A stretch of 46,463 nucleotides of DNA, taken from NCBI GenBank assembly GCA_020354555.1, contig CP070648.1, positions 4,775,113-4,821,575 on the forward strand. Direction: 5' to 3'. This document shows positions 9,375 to 17,789 of the stretch, in pieces (the stretch's first letter is position 1; each line of letters starts with the position of its first letter). Source of the DNA: Armatimonadota bacterium. GTDB taxonomy: Bacteria; Armatimonadota; Hebobacteria; GCA-020354555; CP070648. The notes beneath the pieces were generated by a model. The model saw nothing but the letters and a program-made list of their open reading frames with translations. It did no database searches and was not told the DNA's origin. The translations under genes were made by a program, and so were the position numbers.

Positions 9375-10124
9375 ATGAGCAAGCAGGATCTTCGTTCGCA
9401 GCCATTTCGCACCATGGTCGCGTTGGGCGAAAGCCACGTCGCGGGGGCATGCGCCACCGATGAGAGCCGCCGCTGGGTCAACGTCGTCGCGGAACTCATC
9501 AGCAGGTGTCAGGGCGAGCCGGTCACGCTGCACAACAAGGGAATCGGCGCGAACGCCATCTCCCCGCGCAGCCCCGGCTACGCGAGTTCCGCCAAGCCGA
9601 GCGCCCTCGAACGCTACACCGCTGACGTCATCGCGCTGCAACCGGACCTGTTCATCCTCGCGTACGGGCTCAACGACATGCGGGCCGGCATGCCCCCGGA
9701 GGACTTCCGCGAGGACATGGCGCAGATCATCCGCGACGTCAGAGATGCCTGCAGCCCGGTGACCGTGCTGACGACCGTTTACCACATGAGCGCCTACGAC
9801 TGGTATCCGCCGTATGACGTCGGGAGCGTGGCCGCGACGGAGGTCTTCAATCTCGTCATCCGTCAACTCGCCGAGGAACACGAATGCATCCTCGCCGATA
9901 TCTGGGACGCCGAGGGGCAGGCCGACTGGGCGATACACCCGGACACGGTTCACGCGAACGATCTGGGGCATCTGCTGATCGCGAACCGAGTGTTCGAGGC
10001 GATTGCCACGAATTGCAGCGGCGTCGCGGCGCGCGTCACCGCCGAGCTTGCCGAAGATCGCGCGGAAGTCCTGCGCACCATTGACCAGCGCCGCAGGCCG
10101 CAGGACTACGGCTCAAAGGACTGA
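9375..10124 (+). CDS. SGNH/GDSL-family hydrolase
   Basis: A 249-residue cytoplasmic-looking SGNH hydrolase. Block I reads GES (Ser20, the nucleophile) where most members have GDS. Block III has YGLND with the oxyanion Asn. Block V is DTVH (Asp190, His193) followed by ANDLGH. These enzymes cleave esters of lipids, acetylated sugars or small molecules. ATG 9375 is preceded by AGGAG with a seven-base gap. It begins 38 bases after the prenyltransferase gene and may share its transcript. No signal peptide is present, so an intracellular substrate is likely. Confidence 0.8.
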   Translation: MSKQDLRSQPFRTMVALGESHVAGACATDESRRWVNVVAELISRCQGEPVTLHNKGIGANAISPRSPGYASSAKPSALERYTADVIALQPDLFILAYGLNDMRAGMPPEDFREDMAQIIRDVRDACSPVTVLTTVYHMSAYDWYPPYDVGSVAATEVFNLVIRQLAEEHECILADIWDAEGQADWAIHPDTVHANDLGHLLIANRVFEAIATNCSGVAARVTAELAEDRAEVLRTIDQRRRPQDYGSKD

Positions 10125-10126
10125 GC

Positions 10127-10171
10127 CTCCGCCGCTCCTCCCCTATCGGCCGCGCTGCGTCGGCGGCGGAG
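10127..10171 (+). terminator. GC-rich inverted repeat after the SGNH hydrolase
   Basis: CTCCGCCGC (10127-10135) pairs perfectly with GCGGCGGAG (10163-10171) around a 27-base loop. It directly follows the hydrolase stop and has no T-tract. It may be a weak terminator or only a structured spacer. Confidence 0.3.
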
Positions 10172-10240
10172 ACGCGCGGATTCGCAGGTGCGCGGCCGCG
10201 GCGGGGCGAAGTCGGTTCCGGGATAACGCTTTCCAGGCTT

Positions 10241-12805
10241 ATGACCATGGGCAAGTTCATGCGGGTGCTGTTCTGGGTCGTGCTGCTGGTGCTGGTGCTG
10301 ACGGCAATCGCCGCCGGCGCGTTCTGGATCTGGTTCTTCTCGCCGCGGACCGAGACGACACTGGCTGCTCGGTACGGGCCGTTCCGCGAAGCGTGGCGGG
10401 CGGGCCGCCTCGAACAGGTCGCAGCCGGGCCGCTCACGGCGGGCGCGGCGTCGGTGGACATCACCCCGCCGATCGGCACGCCGTTGGGCGGATACGGTGC
10501 GCGCCGGGGCCGGCCGTCGACGGGCGTGCACGACGCAATCTATGCCAAAGCGCTCGTGCTCGACAACGGCAGCGAGCGGATCGGGATCGTCACGTGCGAC
10601 CTGATCGGGGTCAGCAAGGACGTCAAGCGCCAGGTGCTCAAGCGTGCCGCGCGGGCGACCGGCCTCGACGACGACCACCTCCTGATCTGCGCCAGCCATA
10701 CGCATTCGGGACCCGGCGCGCTCGCGCCCGAGTTCGTATGGCAGCTGGCGATGGGGCGGTACGATGCAGGCCTGCGCAGGCAAATCGTCAACAAGATCGC
10801 CGGTGCGCTCATCTCTGCGAACGGCAACCGCCGCCCCGCGCGCATCGGCTGGGCGGCAGGAACCGCGCCGGAGTTTGCCTCCAATCGCCGCGGCGAGGAC
10901 GCCGAGCGCGTCACCGACCCCCAACTCGTCGTGGTGCGCGTGGATGGTCAGGATGACAAGCCCATCGCGGCGCTCGTCAATTTCGCCGCACACGGGACGT
11001 GCCTCGACGACGACAACATGCTGGTCTCGGGCGACTGGCCCGGGTATCTCCAGCGCCGCCTGGAGGCCGAGATCGGCGACGGCGTGACCGCAATGTTCGC
11101 CAACGGCGCACAGGGCGACCAGTCGCCGCGCTCGCCGAACGGGCTGGACGGCTATCGCGGCGCCGAGGACGTCGGCTTCGGGCTCGCCGACCGCTGCATC
11201 GAGATGTGGACGAAGATTCGTACCCAGGACGAGGCCGAACTCGCCGTCGCCTCGTTCCCCGTCCGGCTGCCGGAGGGCCTCGGGTCGGTGTTGCTGACGC
11301 CTGCGACGCGGATTACGGCGATGAATCTCGCCGGGCTCGGCATCATGGCGGTGCCGGGAGAGATGTCGGCACCGCTCGGCATGAGGCTCAAGGAGCAGGC
11401 ACGACGACTGGGCTTCGCGGAGCCCTGCATATTCGGCCTGGCCAACGACCACATCGGTTACATCCTCACGGAAGACCAGTACCGACGCGGCGGGTACGAG
11501 CGCACGGTATCGGGCTACGGCCCCGGGCTGGGGCAGTTTATCGAGAAGGCTTTCGCCGGCGCCGTCATGGAGCTTGCGGTTCGCGCCAGCGACATCACGC
11601 CGGTCGTCGAAGACAAACTCGGCAGGCGCATCTGCGGGCCGGCGCGAGCATATCATAAGCACGGCCAGTGGATCCTGGAGTTGACCGGCAATCCGTATGA
11701 AATCGGCTACCGCCACGGCGCGCTAGTCAAGCCGGAGTTCAAGGAGACGCTGGCGGCCATGCGCAAGTCCGCGGGACGCGAGCTGCCGGTGCCCGGCGGC
11801 ATGCGCAGCCTGCTGTTTGCCGCAAGGCGGTCGGAGTACATGCTGGAGCGGCACCTGCCGCCGGAGTACGTACTCGAAATCCACGGCCTGGCGGACGGCC
11901 TCGGGCTCGACTACGACACGACGCTGTTCCTGCAGGTCATGCTCGCGATCGTCGAGCAGCCGACGATGAAGAAGATGCTCGGGGTGGGAGCGAGTTGCTC
12001 GAACATGGTGGCCATCGGCTCGGCGACGCGGCGCGCGGGAGATCTGATTCACGGGCGCAACCTCGACTGGGGCATGGGCGAAGTGCTGCCGCAAGTCGCG
12101 ACCGTGGCGTTCTACAAGCCGGCCGCCGGGCACGACTTCGTGGCAGTCAACTGGGCGGGCATGGTCGGCTGCCTGACTGCGATGAACGCGGCGGGCCTGT
12201 GCATCGGCGAGGAGAGCGTATCTTCGCCGCTCGACACGTCGGTTGACGGCAAGCCCTTGTTCCTGCTCATTCGCGAGGCGATTCAGTATTGCGATTCGCT
12301 CGACCAAGCGGTGGATTTCGTCGCCGAGACGCCCGGCACGTGCGGCTATCACGTGACGATTTGCGACGGGAACCTGCGCGACGCGCGCACCGTTGAAGTG
12401 ACCGCGCATCACCATGCCGTGCGCGTGCCGCGGGATGATGTGCTGTTCGGATGCGTCGGCGAGCGTCGGCCGGAGATGTTCGAGGGGGGCGCCCTGCCGC
12501 ATCCCGATATCGCGCGCGCTGATTCGAGCAGTGATTCGCGGTACGCGCGTCTGCGGGAGCTGGCGGCGGAGTATCACGGCCGGATTGACGTGCCGCGGAT
12601 GGCGGAGTTCCTGCGGGATGACATAGATCCACGCAGCGGCAAGCCGGGATCATCGGGGCATTCGGTGTGCAACTCGTCAACGCTGCACAGCGTGGTCATG
12701 CGGCCCGGGCGGCGGGATCTGTGGGTCGCGCAGGGGGAGATGCCGGCACCGACCGGCGAGTACGTCCACTACGAGCTGCGCCAGGTGCTGGCGCGGATGA
12801 AGTAG
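10241..12805 (+). CDS. Membrane-anchored fusion: ceramidase-like domain plus C45/Ntn-hydrolase acyltransferase-like domain
   Basis: An 854-residue protein with one N-terminal transmembrane anchor (residues ~8-32, VLFWVVLLVLVLTAIAAGAFW), so the rest probably faces the periplasm. Residues ~65-455 form a neutral/alkaline ceramidase-like domain with DITPPIG (from Asp73), SHTHSGP (152-158), NFAAHGT and NGAQGDQSP (from Asn288). Residues ~480-850 match the C45 peptidase / acyl-CoA:6-aminopenicillanate acyltransferase family. They have GASCSNMV with candidate nucleophile Cys586, HGRNLDW at 604-610 and the later GLCIGEESV region. Both folds cut amide bonds of N-acyl compounds, so one polypeptide appears to carry two unrelated amidohydrolase folds. 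In C45 enzymes the nucleophile is normally exposed by self-cleavage before the Cys. Whether that separates the halves here is open. Confidence 0.85.
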   Translation: MTMGKFMRVLFWVVLLVLVLTAIAAGAFWIWFFSPRTETTLAARYGPFREAWRAGRLEQVAAGPLTAGAASVDITPPIGTPLGGYGARRGRPSTGVHDAIYAKALVLDNGSERIGIVTCDLIGVSKDVKRQVLKRAARATGLDDDHLLICASHTHSGPGALAPEFVWQLAMGRYDAGLRRQIVNKIAGALISANGNRRPARIGWAAGTAPEFASNRRGEDAERVTDPQLVVVRVDGQDDKPIAALVNFAAHGTCLDDDNMLVSGDWPGYLQRRLEAEIGDGVTAMFANGAQGDQSPRSPNGLDGYRGAEDVGFGLADRCIEMWTKIRTQDEAELAVASFPVRLPEGLGSVLLTPATRITAMNLAGLGIMAVPGEMSAPLGMRLKEQARRLGFAEPCIFGLANDHIGYILTEDQYRRGGYERTVSGYGPGLGQFIEKAFAGAVMELAVRASDITPVVEDKLGRRICGPARAYHKHGQWILELTGNPYEIGYRHGALVKPEFKETLAAMRKSAGRELPVPGGMRSLLFAARRSEYMLERHLPPEYVLEIHGLADGLGLDYDTTLFLQVMLAIVEQPTMKKMLGVGASCSNMVAIGSATRRAGDLIHGRNLDWGMGEVLPQVATVAFYKPAAGHDFVAVNWAGMVGCLTAMNAAGLCIGEESVSSPLDTSVDGKPLFLLIREAIQYCDSLDQAVDFVAETPGTCGYHVTICDGNLRDARTVEVTAHHHAVRVPRDDVLFGCVGERRPEMFEGGALPHPDIARADSSSDSRYARLRELAAEYHGRIDVPRMAEFLRDDIDPRSGKPGSSGHSVCNSSTLHSVVMRPGRRDLWVAQGEMPAPTGEYVHYELRQVLARMK

Positions 12806-12807
12806 CG

Positions 12808-13182
12808 CTACATCACGGCGGGAGGCGGCGGTGAGGCGCCTTCGGGTGCCGGGGCCGCCGTCTGTGCCCTGCGGCGCGCCACAACACCGCACGTCGTTGT
12901 GCCGAGCGCCAGCCCGACAACGGCGAACGCAATCGCAACCCCTGACACTCCTGGATCAACCATGCCATCGGCGAACACCACGACCGCGGCATAAGGCACG
13001 CCGATGACGAATCCCGGGAACGCTCGCGTCGCGTACAATCCGCACACGAGTCCGCCGAGGATGAACGGCAGCACGTGCCAAGCGGTCGGTGGGAAGATAT
13101 GCGCCTTCAGCGGCCAGACCAGGAGGAGATGTCCTACGCCCTGCACGATGAGGCCGAGCACGATGCCTTTGATGATTCGCAT
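12808..13182 (-). CDS. Small four-helix membrane protein, unknown
   Basis: A 124-residue protein with about four hydrophobic segments (GIVLGLIVQGVGHLLLVW, VLPFILGGLVCGLYA, FVIGVPYAAVVVFA, GVAIAFAVVGLALG). A proline- and alanine-rich cytoplasmic tail ends PPPPAVM. The start ATG 13182 is preceded by GGAGA. It converges with the ceramidase fusion gene, with only two bases between the stops, and no terminator is visible there. I recognise no family and assign no function. Confidence 0.65.
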   Translation of the reverse strand: MRIIKGIVLGLIVQGVGHLLLVWPLKAHIFPPTAWHVLPFILGGLVCGLYATRAFPGFVIGVPYAAVVVFADGMVDPGVSGVAIAFAVVGLALGTTTCGVVARRRAQTAAPAPEGASPPPPAVM

Positions 13183-13321
13183 AGCTGTTCTCCAAAGCTA
13201 AGCGGTTCTGCGCACAGAGCCCGCCTCCTGCTTATCCGATGAGTGCCGCAACTGCGTTTACAGGAACGCTTGCCGCGGCAGTCGAAGACTTCCGCCATCG
13301 CCAAGACGGAGGAGTGAGTAT

Positions 13322-13879
13322 ATGCCAAAGATTCAACGCGACGCCGCGACTGAGCTGTACCCGGTGCCAGCAGCCGTCATCAGCTGCGCGGACGCGCAGG
13401 GAGACGCCAACCTCATCACCCTCGCGTGGGTCGGCGTGGTCTGCTCTGACCCGCCTATGCTCAGCATCGCCGTGCGCCCCGGGCGGTACTCGCACCCCAT
13501 GATTAAAGAGACTCGCGAGTTCGTCGTCAATCTGCCGCGCGCGAGCCAAGCGAAAGCGGTGGACGTGTGCGGCACGGTGTCCGGGCGCTCCGGGGACAAG
13601 TTCACGGCCGCCGGCGTGACCGCCGAGCCCGCCGCCTATGTCAAGGCTCCGTTGATCAAGGAGTTCCCCGTCAACATCGAGTGCCGCGTGCGGGAGGTCC
13701 TCAGCCTCGGGACGCACGACGTCTTCCTCGGCGAGATTCTGTGCGTCCACGCGGATGAGGAGGTGCTCGACGAGGGCGGTAACCTGGCGGCGGAGAAGCT
13801 CGACCCGCTGGCATTTGTCAACGGCGAATACTACGCCCTGGGCAAGCTGGTGGGGTCCCACGGCTTCTCGGCGAAGTAG
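13322..13879 (+). CDS. Flavin reductase family protein (FMN-binding split barrel)
   Basis: A 185-residue protein of the flavin reductase-like, FMN-binding split-barrel family. It shows the characteristic order PVPAAVISCADAQGDANLIT, then AWVGVVCSDPPMLSIAVRP, then the TREFVVNLP segment. Members reduce or bind FMN and often supply reduced flavin to monooxygenases or act as flavoredoxins. The length is normal for a stand-alone domain. ATG 13322 is preceded by GGAGGAG at about eight bases. It is divergent from the small membrane protein. No monooxygenase partner is nearby, so the electron acceptor is unknown. Confidence 0.85.
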   Translation: MPKIQRDAATELYPVPAAVISCADAQGDANLITLAWVGVVCSDPPMLSIAVRPGRYSHPMIKETREFVVNLPRASQAKAVDVCGTVSGRSGDKFTAAGVTAEPAAYVKAPLIKEFPVNIECRVREVLSLGTHDVFLGEILCVHADEEVLDEGGNLAAEKLDPLAFVNGEYYALGKLVGSHGFSAK

Positions 13880-13940
13880 GGCGCGGGATGCGCCTTGGCC
13901 CGTCGCGATGCCCGCGTCGTCCGTTTCGGCGCGAGCTTGT

Positions 13941-13976
13941 GCGAACTTTTCGGGCGCCGCCGGCTCTAATCCTATA
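13941..13976 (+). promoter_or_regulatory. Candidate promoter of the sigma/anti-sigma operon
   Basis: A GAACTTTT block at 13943-13950, then a GC-rich stretch and TCTAATCCTATAG (13965-13977), sits about 25 bases before the sigma factor start. ECF operons are often autoregulated from a promoter with a GAAC-type -35 element. The match here is suggestive only. Confidence 0.3.
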
Positions 13977-13998
13977 GCCCGATTCCGCGGAGCGGCCG

Positions 13999-14577
13999 AT
14001 GCCGGATGTGAGCCAAGCAAGCCCACTGTACGTTGGCGAGGCCGAGCTGATAGCAGCCTGCCAAAGCGGCGACGAGGCAGCCTGGAACGAGCTGTTTCGC
14101 CGCTACCGCAGGCTCGTGTTCACGCACGGCCTGCTGGTGGCCGGCGACGCAGAGGGAGCGGCAGACTTCGTCGCGGAGATCTTCGCCCGGTTGCTGGCGG
14201 CTCTCCCCCGTTTTCGCGGTGACGCCGCGTTCATCACCTACCTCCGCAGCATGCTCGCGCGTGAAGGCCGGCGCTGGCGGCGCCGCGAGCAGGCGTCTCA
14301 TTTGCTCGAAGACCCCGCCGACGAGTGCAGCGCCAATCCGGCGACCGAACTTGTGCGGGCGGAACGACTGGCCCGTGTTCGACGCGTCATCGCCTCACTC
14401 CCACCTAGACTGCGCGAGGTCATCGTGCTCCGGCATGTCCACGACCTCAGCTACCAGGAGATAGCTCGGGCCGTGCGCTGTCCCATCGGTACCGTGCGGT
14501 CGCGGCTGAGCAAGGCGCGGGAAATGCTGCGGGTGCGACTCGTCGCCATGGGCATCAGCGAAAGAGACGAACCATGA
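13999..14577 (+). CDS. ECF-type RNA polymerase sigma factor
   Basis: A 192-residue sigma-70 family protein of the extracytoplasmic-function class. Region 2 spans about residues 20-85 (NELFRRYRRLVFTHGLL, then the EIFARLLAALPRF segment). Region 4 covers about 120-185, with LPPRLREVIVLRHVHDLSYQEIA split by the usual turn and GTVRSRLSKAREMLR as the recognition helix. It redirects RNA polymerase to a small regulon. ATG 13999 has GGAG six bases upstream. The stop overlaps the anti-sigma start in an ATGA, so the pair is translationally coupled. Confidence 0.92.
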   Translation: MPDVSQASPLYVGEAELIAACQSGDEAAWNELFRRYRRLVFTHGLLVAGDAEGAADFVAEIFARLLAALPRFRGDAAFITYLRSMLAREGRRWRRREQASHLLEDPADECSANPATELVRAERLARVRRVIASLPPRLREVIVLRHVHDLSYQEIARAVRCPIGTVRSRLSKAREMLRVRLVAMGISERDEP

Positions 14578-15035
14578 AGACATTCAACTGCAGGCGCGCG
14601 CGCCCGTGCCTGTCGGCGTATCTGGATGGCGAGCTGACGCCGGAACGAGCGCGGACGCTGGAGGCCCATCTGCGGGCGTGCGCCGACTGCGCGGCGCATC
14701 TCGATGTGCTCGCGGCCCACGCTGCGCTCGTGGACGCGGCTGCCGACGGCGGTGCTGCTGTGCCTGACGGCCTGTGGGCCCGTGCGCGCGAACGAGCGGC
14801 GACGAGGCGCACCCGAGCGTCGGTAGGCTGGCGCGAAACCGCGGCAATTGCAGCTGCGACGATGGCCTTAATTCTGTTGATGTGGCTGGCGGAGCCGCGA
14901 GACCGGCGAGACATCACACCTGTGGTACGTCCGCCGGGCGCAGAGGAGATGGAAATACTTGACCTCGTGGCCAGGCTTGACCTCGACGAAGCTGCAGATG
15001 GTTCAGAACGGTTCGGATTCCGGAGGACGCCATGA
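14574..15035 (+). CDS. Anti-sigma factor with zinc-finger (zf-HC2) domain and one membrane helix
   Basis: A 153-residue protein. The N-terminal ~45 residues form the anti-sigma zinc finger, with the HLRACADC (HxxxCxxC) signature after the AYLDGELT motif. One transmembrane segment follows at about residues 90-110 (IAAATMALILLMWLA), leaving a short outer domain. It should bind and silence the ECF factor encoded immediately upstream and release it on an envelope signal. It overlaps the sigma gene by 4 bp and its own stop overlaps the next start by 4 bp (15032-15035), so all three genes are made together. Confidence 0.9.
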   Translation: MKTFNCRRARPCLSAYLDGELTPERARTLEAHLRACADCAAHLDVLAAHAALVDAAADGGAAVPDGLWARARERAATRRTRASVGWRETAAIAAATMALILLMWLAEPRDRRDITPVVRPPGAEEMEILDLVARLDLDEAADGSERFGFRRTP

Positions 15036-17785
15036 CCGAAGACGAGATGCCCGGCAGTGCGCGGGACGGCGACCCCGGCGTTCTCGGATATATCGCGAAG
15101 TGGGCCCTGATAAGCCTGGTGTTCGGCGTAGTGCTCGGCGCGCTCAAGGGCGCCGGGCTTCTCGCGAGTTCGTGGTCACTGCGCCTCGAAGCGCTGGCCT
15201 GGGTGCAGTGGCTCAAGGGGCAGCTCGGCCCCATCTCCGGCGGGCTGTGGCTCGTCGCCTTCCTCTACGGCGTGTGCATCGCGCGCCTGGCAGGCTACGC
15301 ATGGCGAGAAGCACTGTGGCGCGTGACGGCCGTCGCCTTCGCACTTCTCGCCTTTGCGGGGGTCGCGCTGCTGAGCGCGTCGTGCGCGCGCGAGCACGGC
15401 TTCATACCGCCGCCGGAGGTCGGACGCTTGTGGAGGTGGATGCCGGCGGTCGCAGCAACGGCGATCGCGTACGGGCTGCATGCTCGCTCGTGGAAGGGAG
15501 CAGCGCTGGCCCTGCTGGTGAGTGCCGGCGTACTGTGTGCCGTGTTCGGCGCGTGGATTATCGGGTGCGAGGGCCGCATCGCGTATTCCGTAGCCGCGGT
15601 AGGAGCGGTCGCTCTCGCCTGCGCGGCATACTGCTGGTCTGGACGCGATGGGATCATAGCGGGTGTGACCGGCGGCATCGTCGTCGGCGCGGCATGGGTA
15701 GCGGGGCTGCTGGCGGCCCAAATGTACTCCGGTCAATCCGAGTACAGCACGTACGCTATCCCGTTGTTTCACGGCGTCGGCCTCGTCTGCTTGGCGGGCG
15801 TGATCGCCGGCGTGGCGAGGCGGTCGGCGGCATCGGCGGCGCTGGCGACCGCGGGCACGGCGGTCGCCTGGGCGATGATCAACAGCCTCGGTCAGATATC
15901 CACCTGGCTTCGCAGCGCATCAGACGGCTTGCGGAGCTACGCCGCTTCAACATCACTCCCAGCGCCGCCGCTTCCGGGATACCTTGCACTGACGTTGCAG
16001 GGGCCGGCGAGAGGACACGCAGCATGGCATGATGCGTTCGGGGGAGCGGCGCTGGGCATTGCGGGAGGCCTTGCGTGGTGGGCGACTGCGCGAGAGCGTT
16101 CGGTTCGCAATCTGGCGGTTACCGTCGGCGCCGCAGCGGTTTGCGGTGCCCTGATCGCAGCTCTGCTCCGTTCGGCTGCGGACGTAAGTGCGTTCTACGT
16201 CTTCAGTCGCGGCGGCACGCCGGAGATTGGGGAAGCGATCGTGTTCGGCGGGCTTGCGGCGGGATGCGTGCTCATCACGAGTGTTGCGTTCGGGTTGCTC
16301 ATCCGGATCGCCCACAGTGGTGAAGCGGCGCCAGCCCGCCAGGTGCGGCGGGCTGCAGTCGCGGTGATCGGGCTCATTGCAGCGTGTCTCGCGACCAGCT
16401 ACAGTTACGTCAGTTGGGCCAACGGCCCGAATCACGACCGTTTGTTGGAGATTCTACGCGATCACCGTGAAGAGCGTCGGGCTTACGAGACGGGCGGCGA
16501 GCACCGTATCCAGTCGGGGCCTGCGCCGCTTGTTACTCTCGATTTCTCGCACGCCGGCGATTACCGGGTGCCGCATCGGCTGGACTATCCTCGGGGCGAC
16601 GTGCTGCTCTCCACGTTGAGCTGGTACCGGCGCGCGGGCTGCGGCGCCGCCGATAGGCCGCGTCTTCTCCACTATATCTACCGCGAGCAGACCAAGCAGT
16701 GGCGTCTCGCGCCGGCGCTGAAGACGGCGCAGGCTGCCTGGCGGGACTACGGGGTGAATGCGTCCTGGGCGCGAGCAGGGATGATCCGTATGCTGATGGC
16801 GCTCCGGCGTTGGGATGAGGCGGCGCGCGAGCTGGAGGGCATCATCGAGCAGGGATATGTGGCTGAGGTGCGGAGACGGGACAAGTTCGGACGTTTGATG
16901 ACACAAACAGTCACCCTGTACGAAATGGGCTACGGCGGCCCGGAGCAGATGCTGGCCACGTGCTACGAGATGATGGGGCAGTGGGAGCAGTGCTTGGCGA
17001 TGGCCGGCAAGGCGCTTGAGAAGGTCAAACATCCGCCGGCAGGCATGTACACTTACACGGGGAACGCCGCGGCGGCGCTTGAATCTCAGATAGGCCGCGC
17101 GCGGCGGGCGCGCCGCGACGGCGTTGGGAAATGGTCTGGCGTGGTCGTCGGAAGCTTGCGTGTCGGGTCCGCGCGGGTACGCGCCGAAGCCATCCTGTTG
17201 TCTCACGAGAACACGGGCTGGACGCGATGGCTCGAGCCATGGGCGCCGGCTGCATCTCTGGCGGGATTCGCTGGTACAAGCAAGGGCGTGTTCCGGTTCG
17301 ATGGCCTGCCGCCAGGCACGTACCATCTCGTCGTCCGGTTCGTCTATAGGCCGTACATGGAGGGGTGCGTAGTGCTCGACGGACCGAAAGAGATTAGGGT
17401 TGATGAGAACACCGTCCACCTCGATCCCATCGAATTCGTGCCTGCGCTGAGACACAAGTCGCCCGCCGCGGGCGCGACGATAAGAGCCACGAACCCTGTG
17501 CTGTCCTGGTATCCGCACCCCAGAGCGGCCTATTACACCGTGCACATCAGCGGCGGCTGCGAGAAGTGGGTGTGGGAGAGCGGATCCATCACCAACAGCT
17601 CCGTTCGCGTGGATGCCGAGGGCTTCGACCGGGGCGCAGGAGGTACGGAGAGGTGGCGGGGGGGCCTTATTCCTGGAGCATGGTACGGTTGGCTGGTCGT
17701 GGCACATGACGAGCGCGGCCGTGCGATATCGAACAGCCAGGACTACCGGCTCAGTGGGATCCCATGGTTCAAGGTCGCCAAGTGA
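15032..17785 (+). CDS. 917-residue polytopic membrane protein with TPR-like and beta-sandwich C-terminus
   Basis: The N-terminal half (about residues 20-465) contains roughly a dozen hydrophobic segments separated by short loops. It is followed by a soluble region. Residues ~530-690 are helical and TPR-like (APALKTAQAAWRDYG, RRWDEAARELEGIIEQG, WEQCLAMAGKALEKV). Residues ~700-800 resemble a carboxypeptidase-regulatory or prealbumin-like beta-sandwich (GVFRFDGLPPGTYHLVVRF). The last ~110 residues resemble an Fn3-like module (TNPVLSWYPHPRAAYYTVHI). Start ATG 15032 has GGAGG five bases upstream and overlaps the anti-sigma stop. Its fixed place as third gene of the sigma operon suggests a sensor or target tied to the sigma switch. 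I know no named family with this architecture. Confidence 0.75.
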   Translation: MTEDEMPGSARDGDPGVLGYIAKWALISLVFGVVLGALKGAGLLASSWSLRLEALAWVQWLKGQLGPISGGLWLVAFLYGVCIARLAGYAWREALWRVTAVAFALLAFAGVALLSASCAREHGFIPPPEVGRLWRWMPAVAATAIAYGLHARSWKGAALALLVSAGVLCAVFGAWIIGCEGRIAYSVAAVGAVALACAAYCWSGRDGIIAGVTGGIVVGAAWVAGLLAAQMYSGQSEYSTYAIPLFHGVGLVCLAGVIAGVARRSAASAALATAGTAVAWAMINSLGQISTWLRSASDGLRSYAASTSLPAPPLPGYLALTLQGPARGHAAWHDAFGGAALGIAGGLAWWATARERSVRNLAVTVGAAAVCGALIAALLRSAADVSAFYVFSRGGTPEIGEAIVFGGLAAGCVLITSVAFGLLIRIAHSGEAAPARQVRRAAVAVIGLIAACLATSYSYVSWANGPNHDRLLEILRDHREERRAYETGGEHRIQSGPAPLVTLDFSHAGDYRVPHRLDYPRGDVLLSTLSWYRRAGCGAADRPRLLHYIYREQTKQWRLAPALKTAQAAWRDYGVNASWARAGMIRMLMALRRWDEAARELEGIIEQGYVAEVRRRDKFGRLMTQTVTLYEMGYGGPEQMLATCYEMMGQWEQCLAMAGKALEKVKHPPAGMYTYTGNAAAALESQIGRARRARRDGVGKWSGVVVGSLRVGSARVRAEAILLSHENTGWTRWLEPWAPAASLAGFAGTSKGVFRFDGLPPGTYHLVVRFVYRPYMEGCVVLDGPKEIRVDENTVHLDPIEFVPALRHKSPAAGATIRATNPVLSWYPHPRAAYYTVHISGGCEKWVWESGSITNSSVRVDAEGFDRGAGGTERWRGGLIPGAWYGWLVVAHDERGRAISNSQDYRLSGIPWFKVAK

Positions 17786-17789
17786 GGGA

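Noticed and set aside
10106-11716. 536-codon antisense open frame opposite the ceramidase fusion
   Set aside because: It is a shadow of a strongly coding gene in a GC-rich sequence; it has no family motifs and no ribosome binding site.
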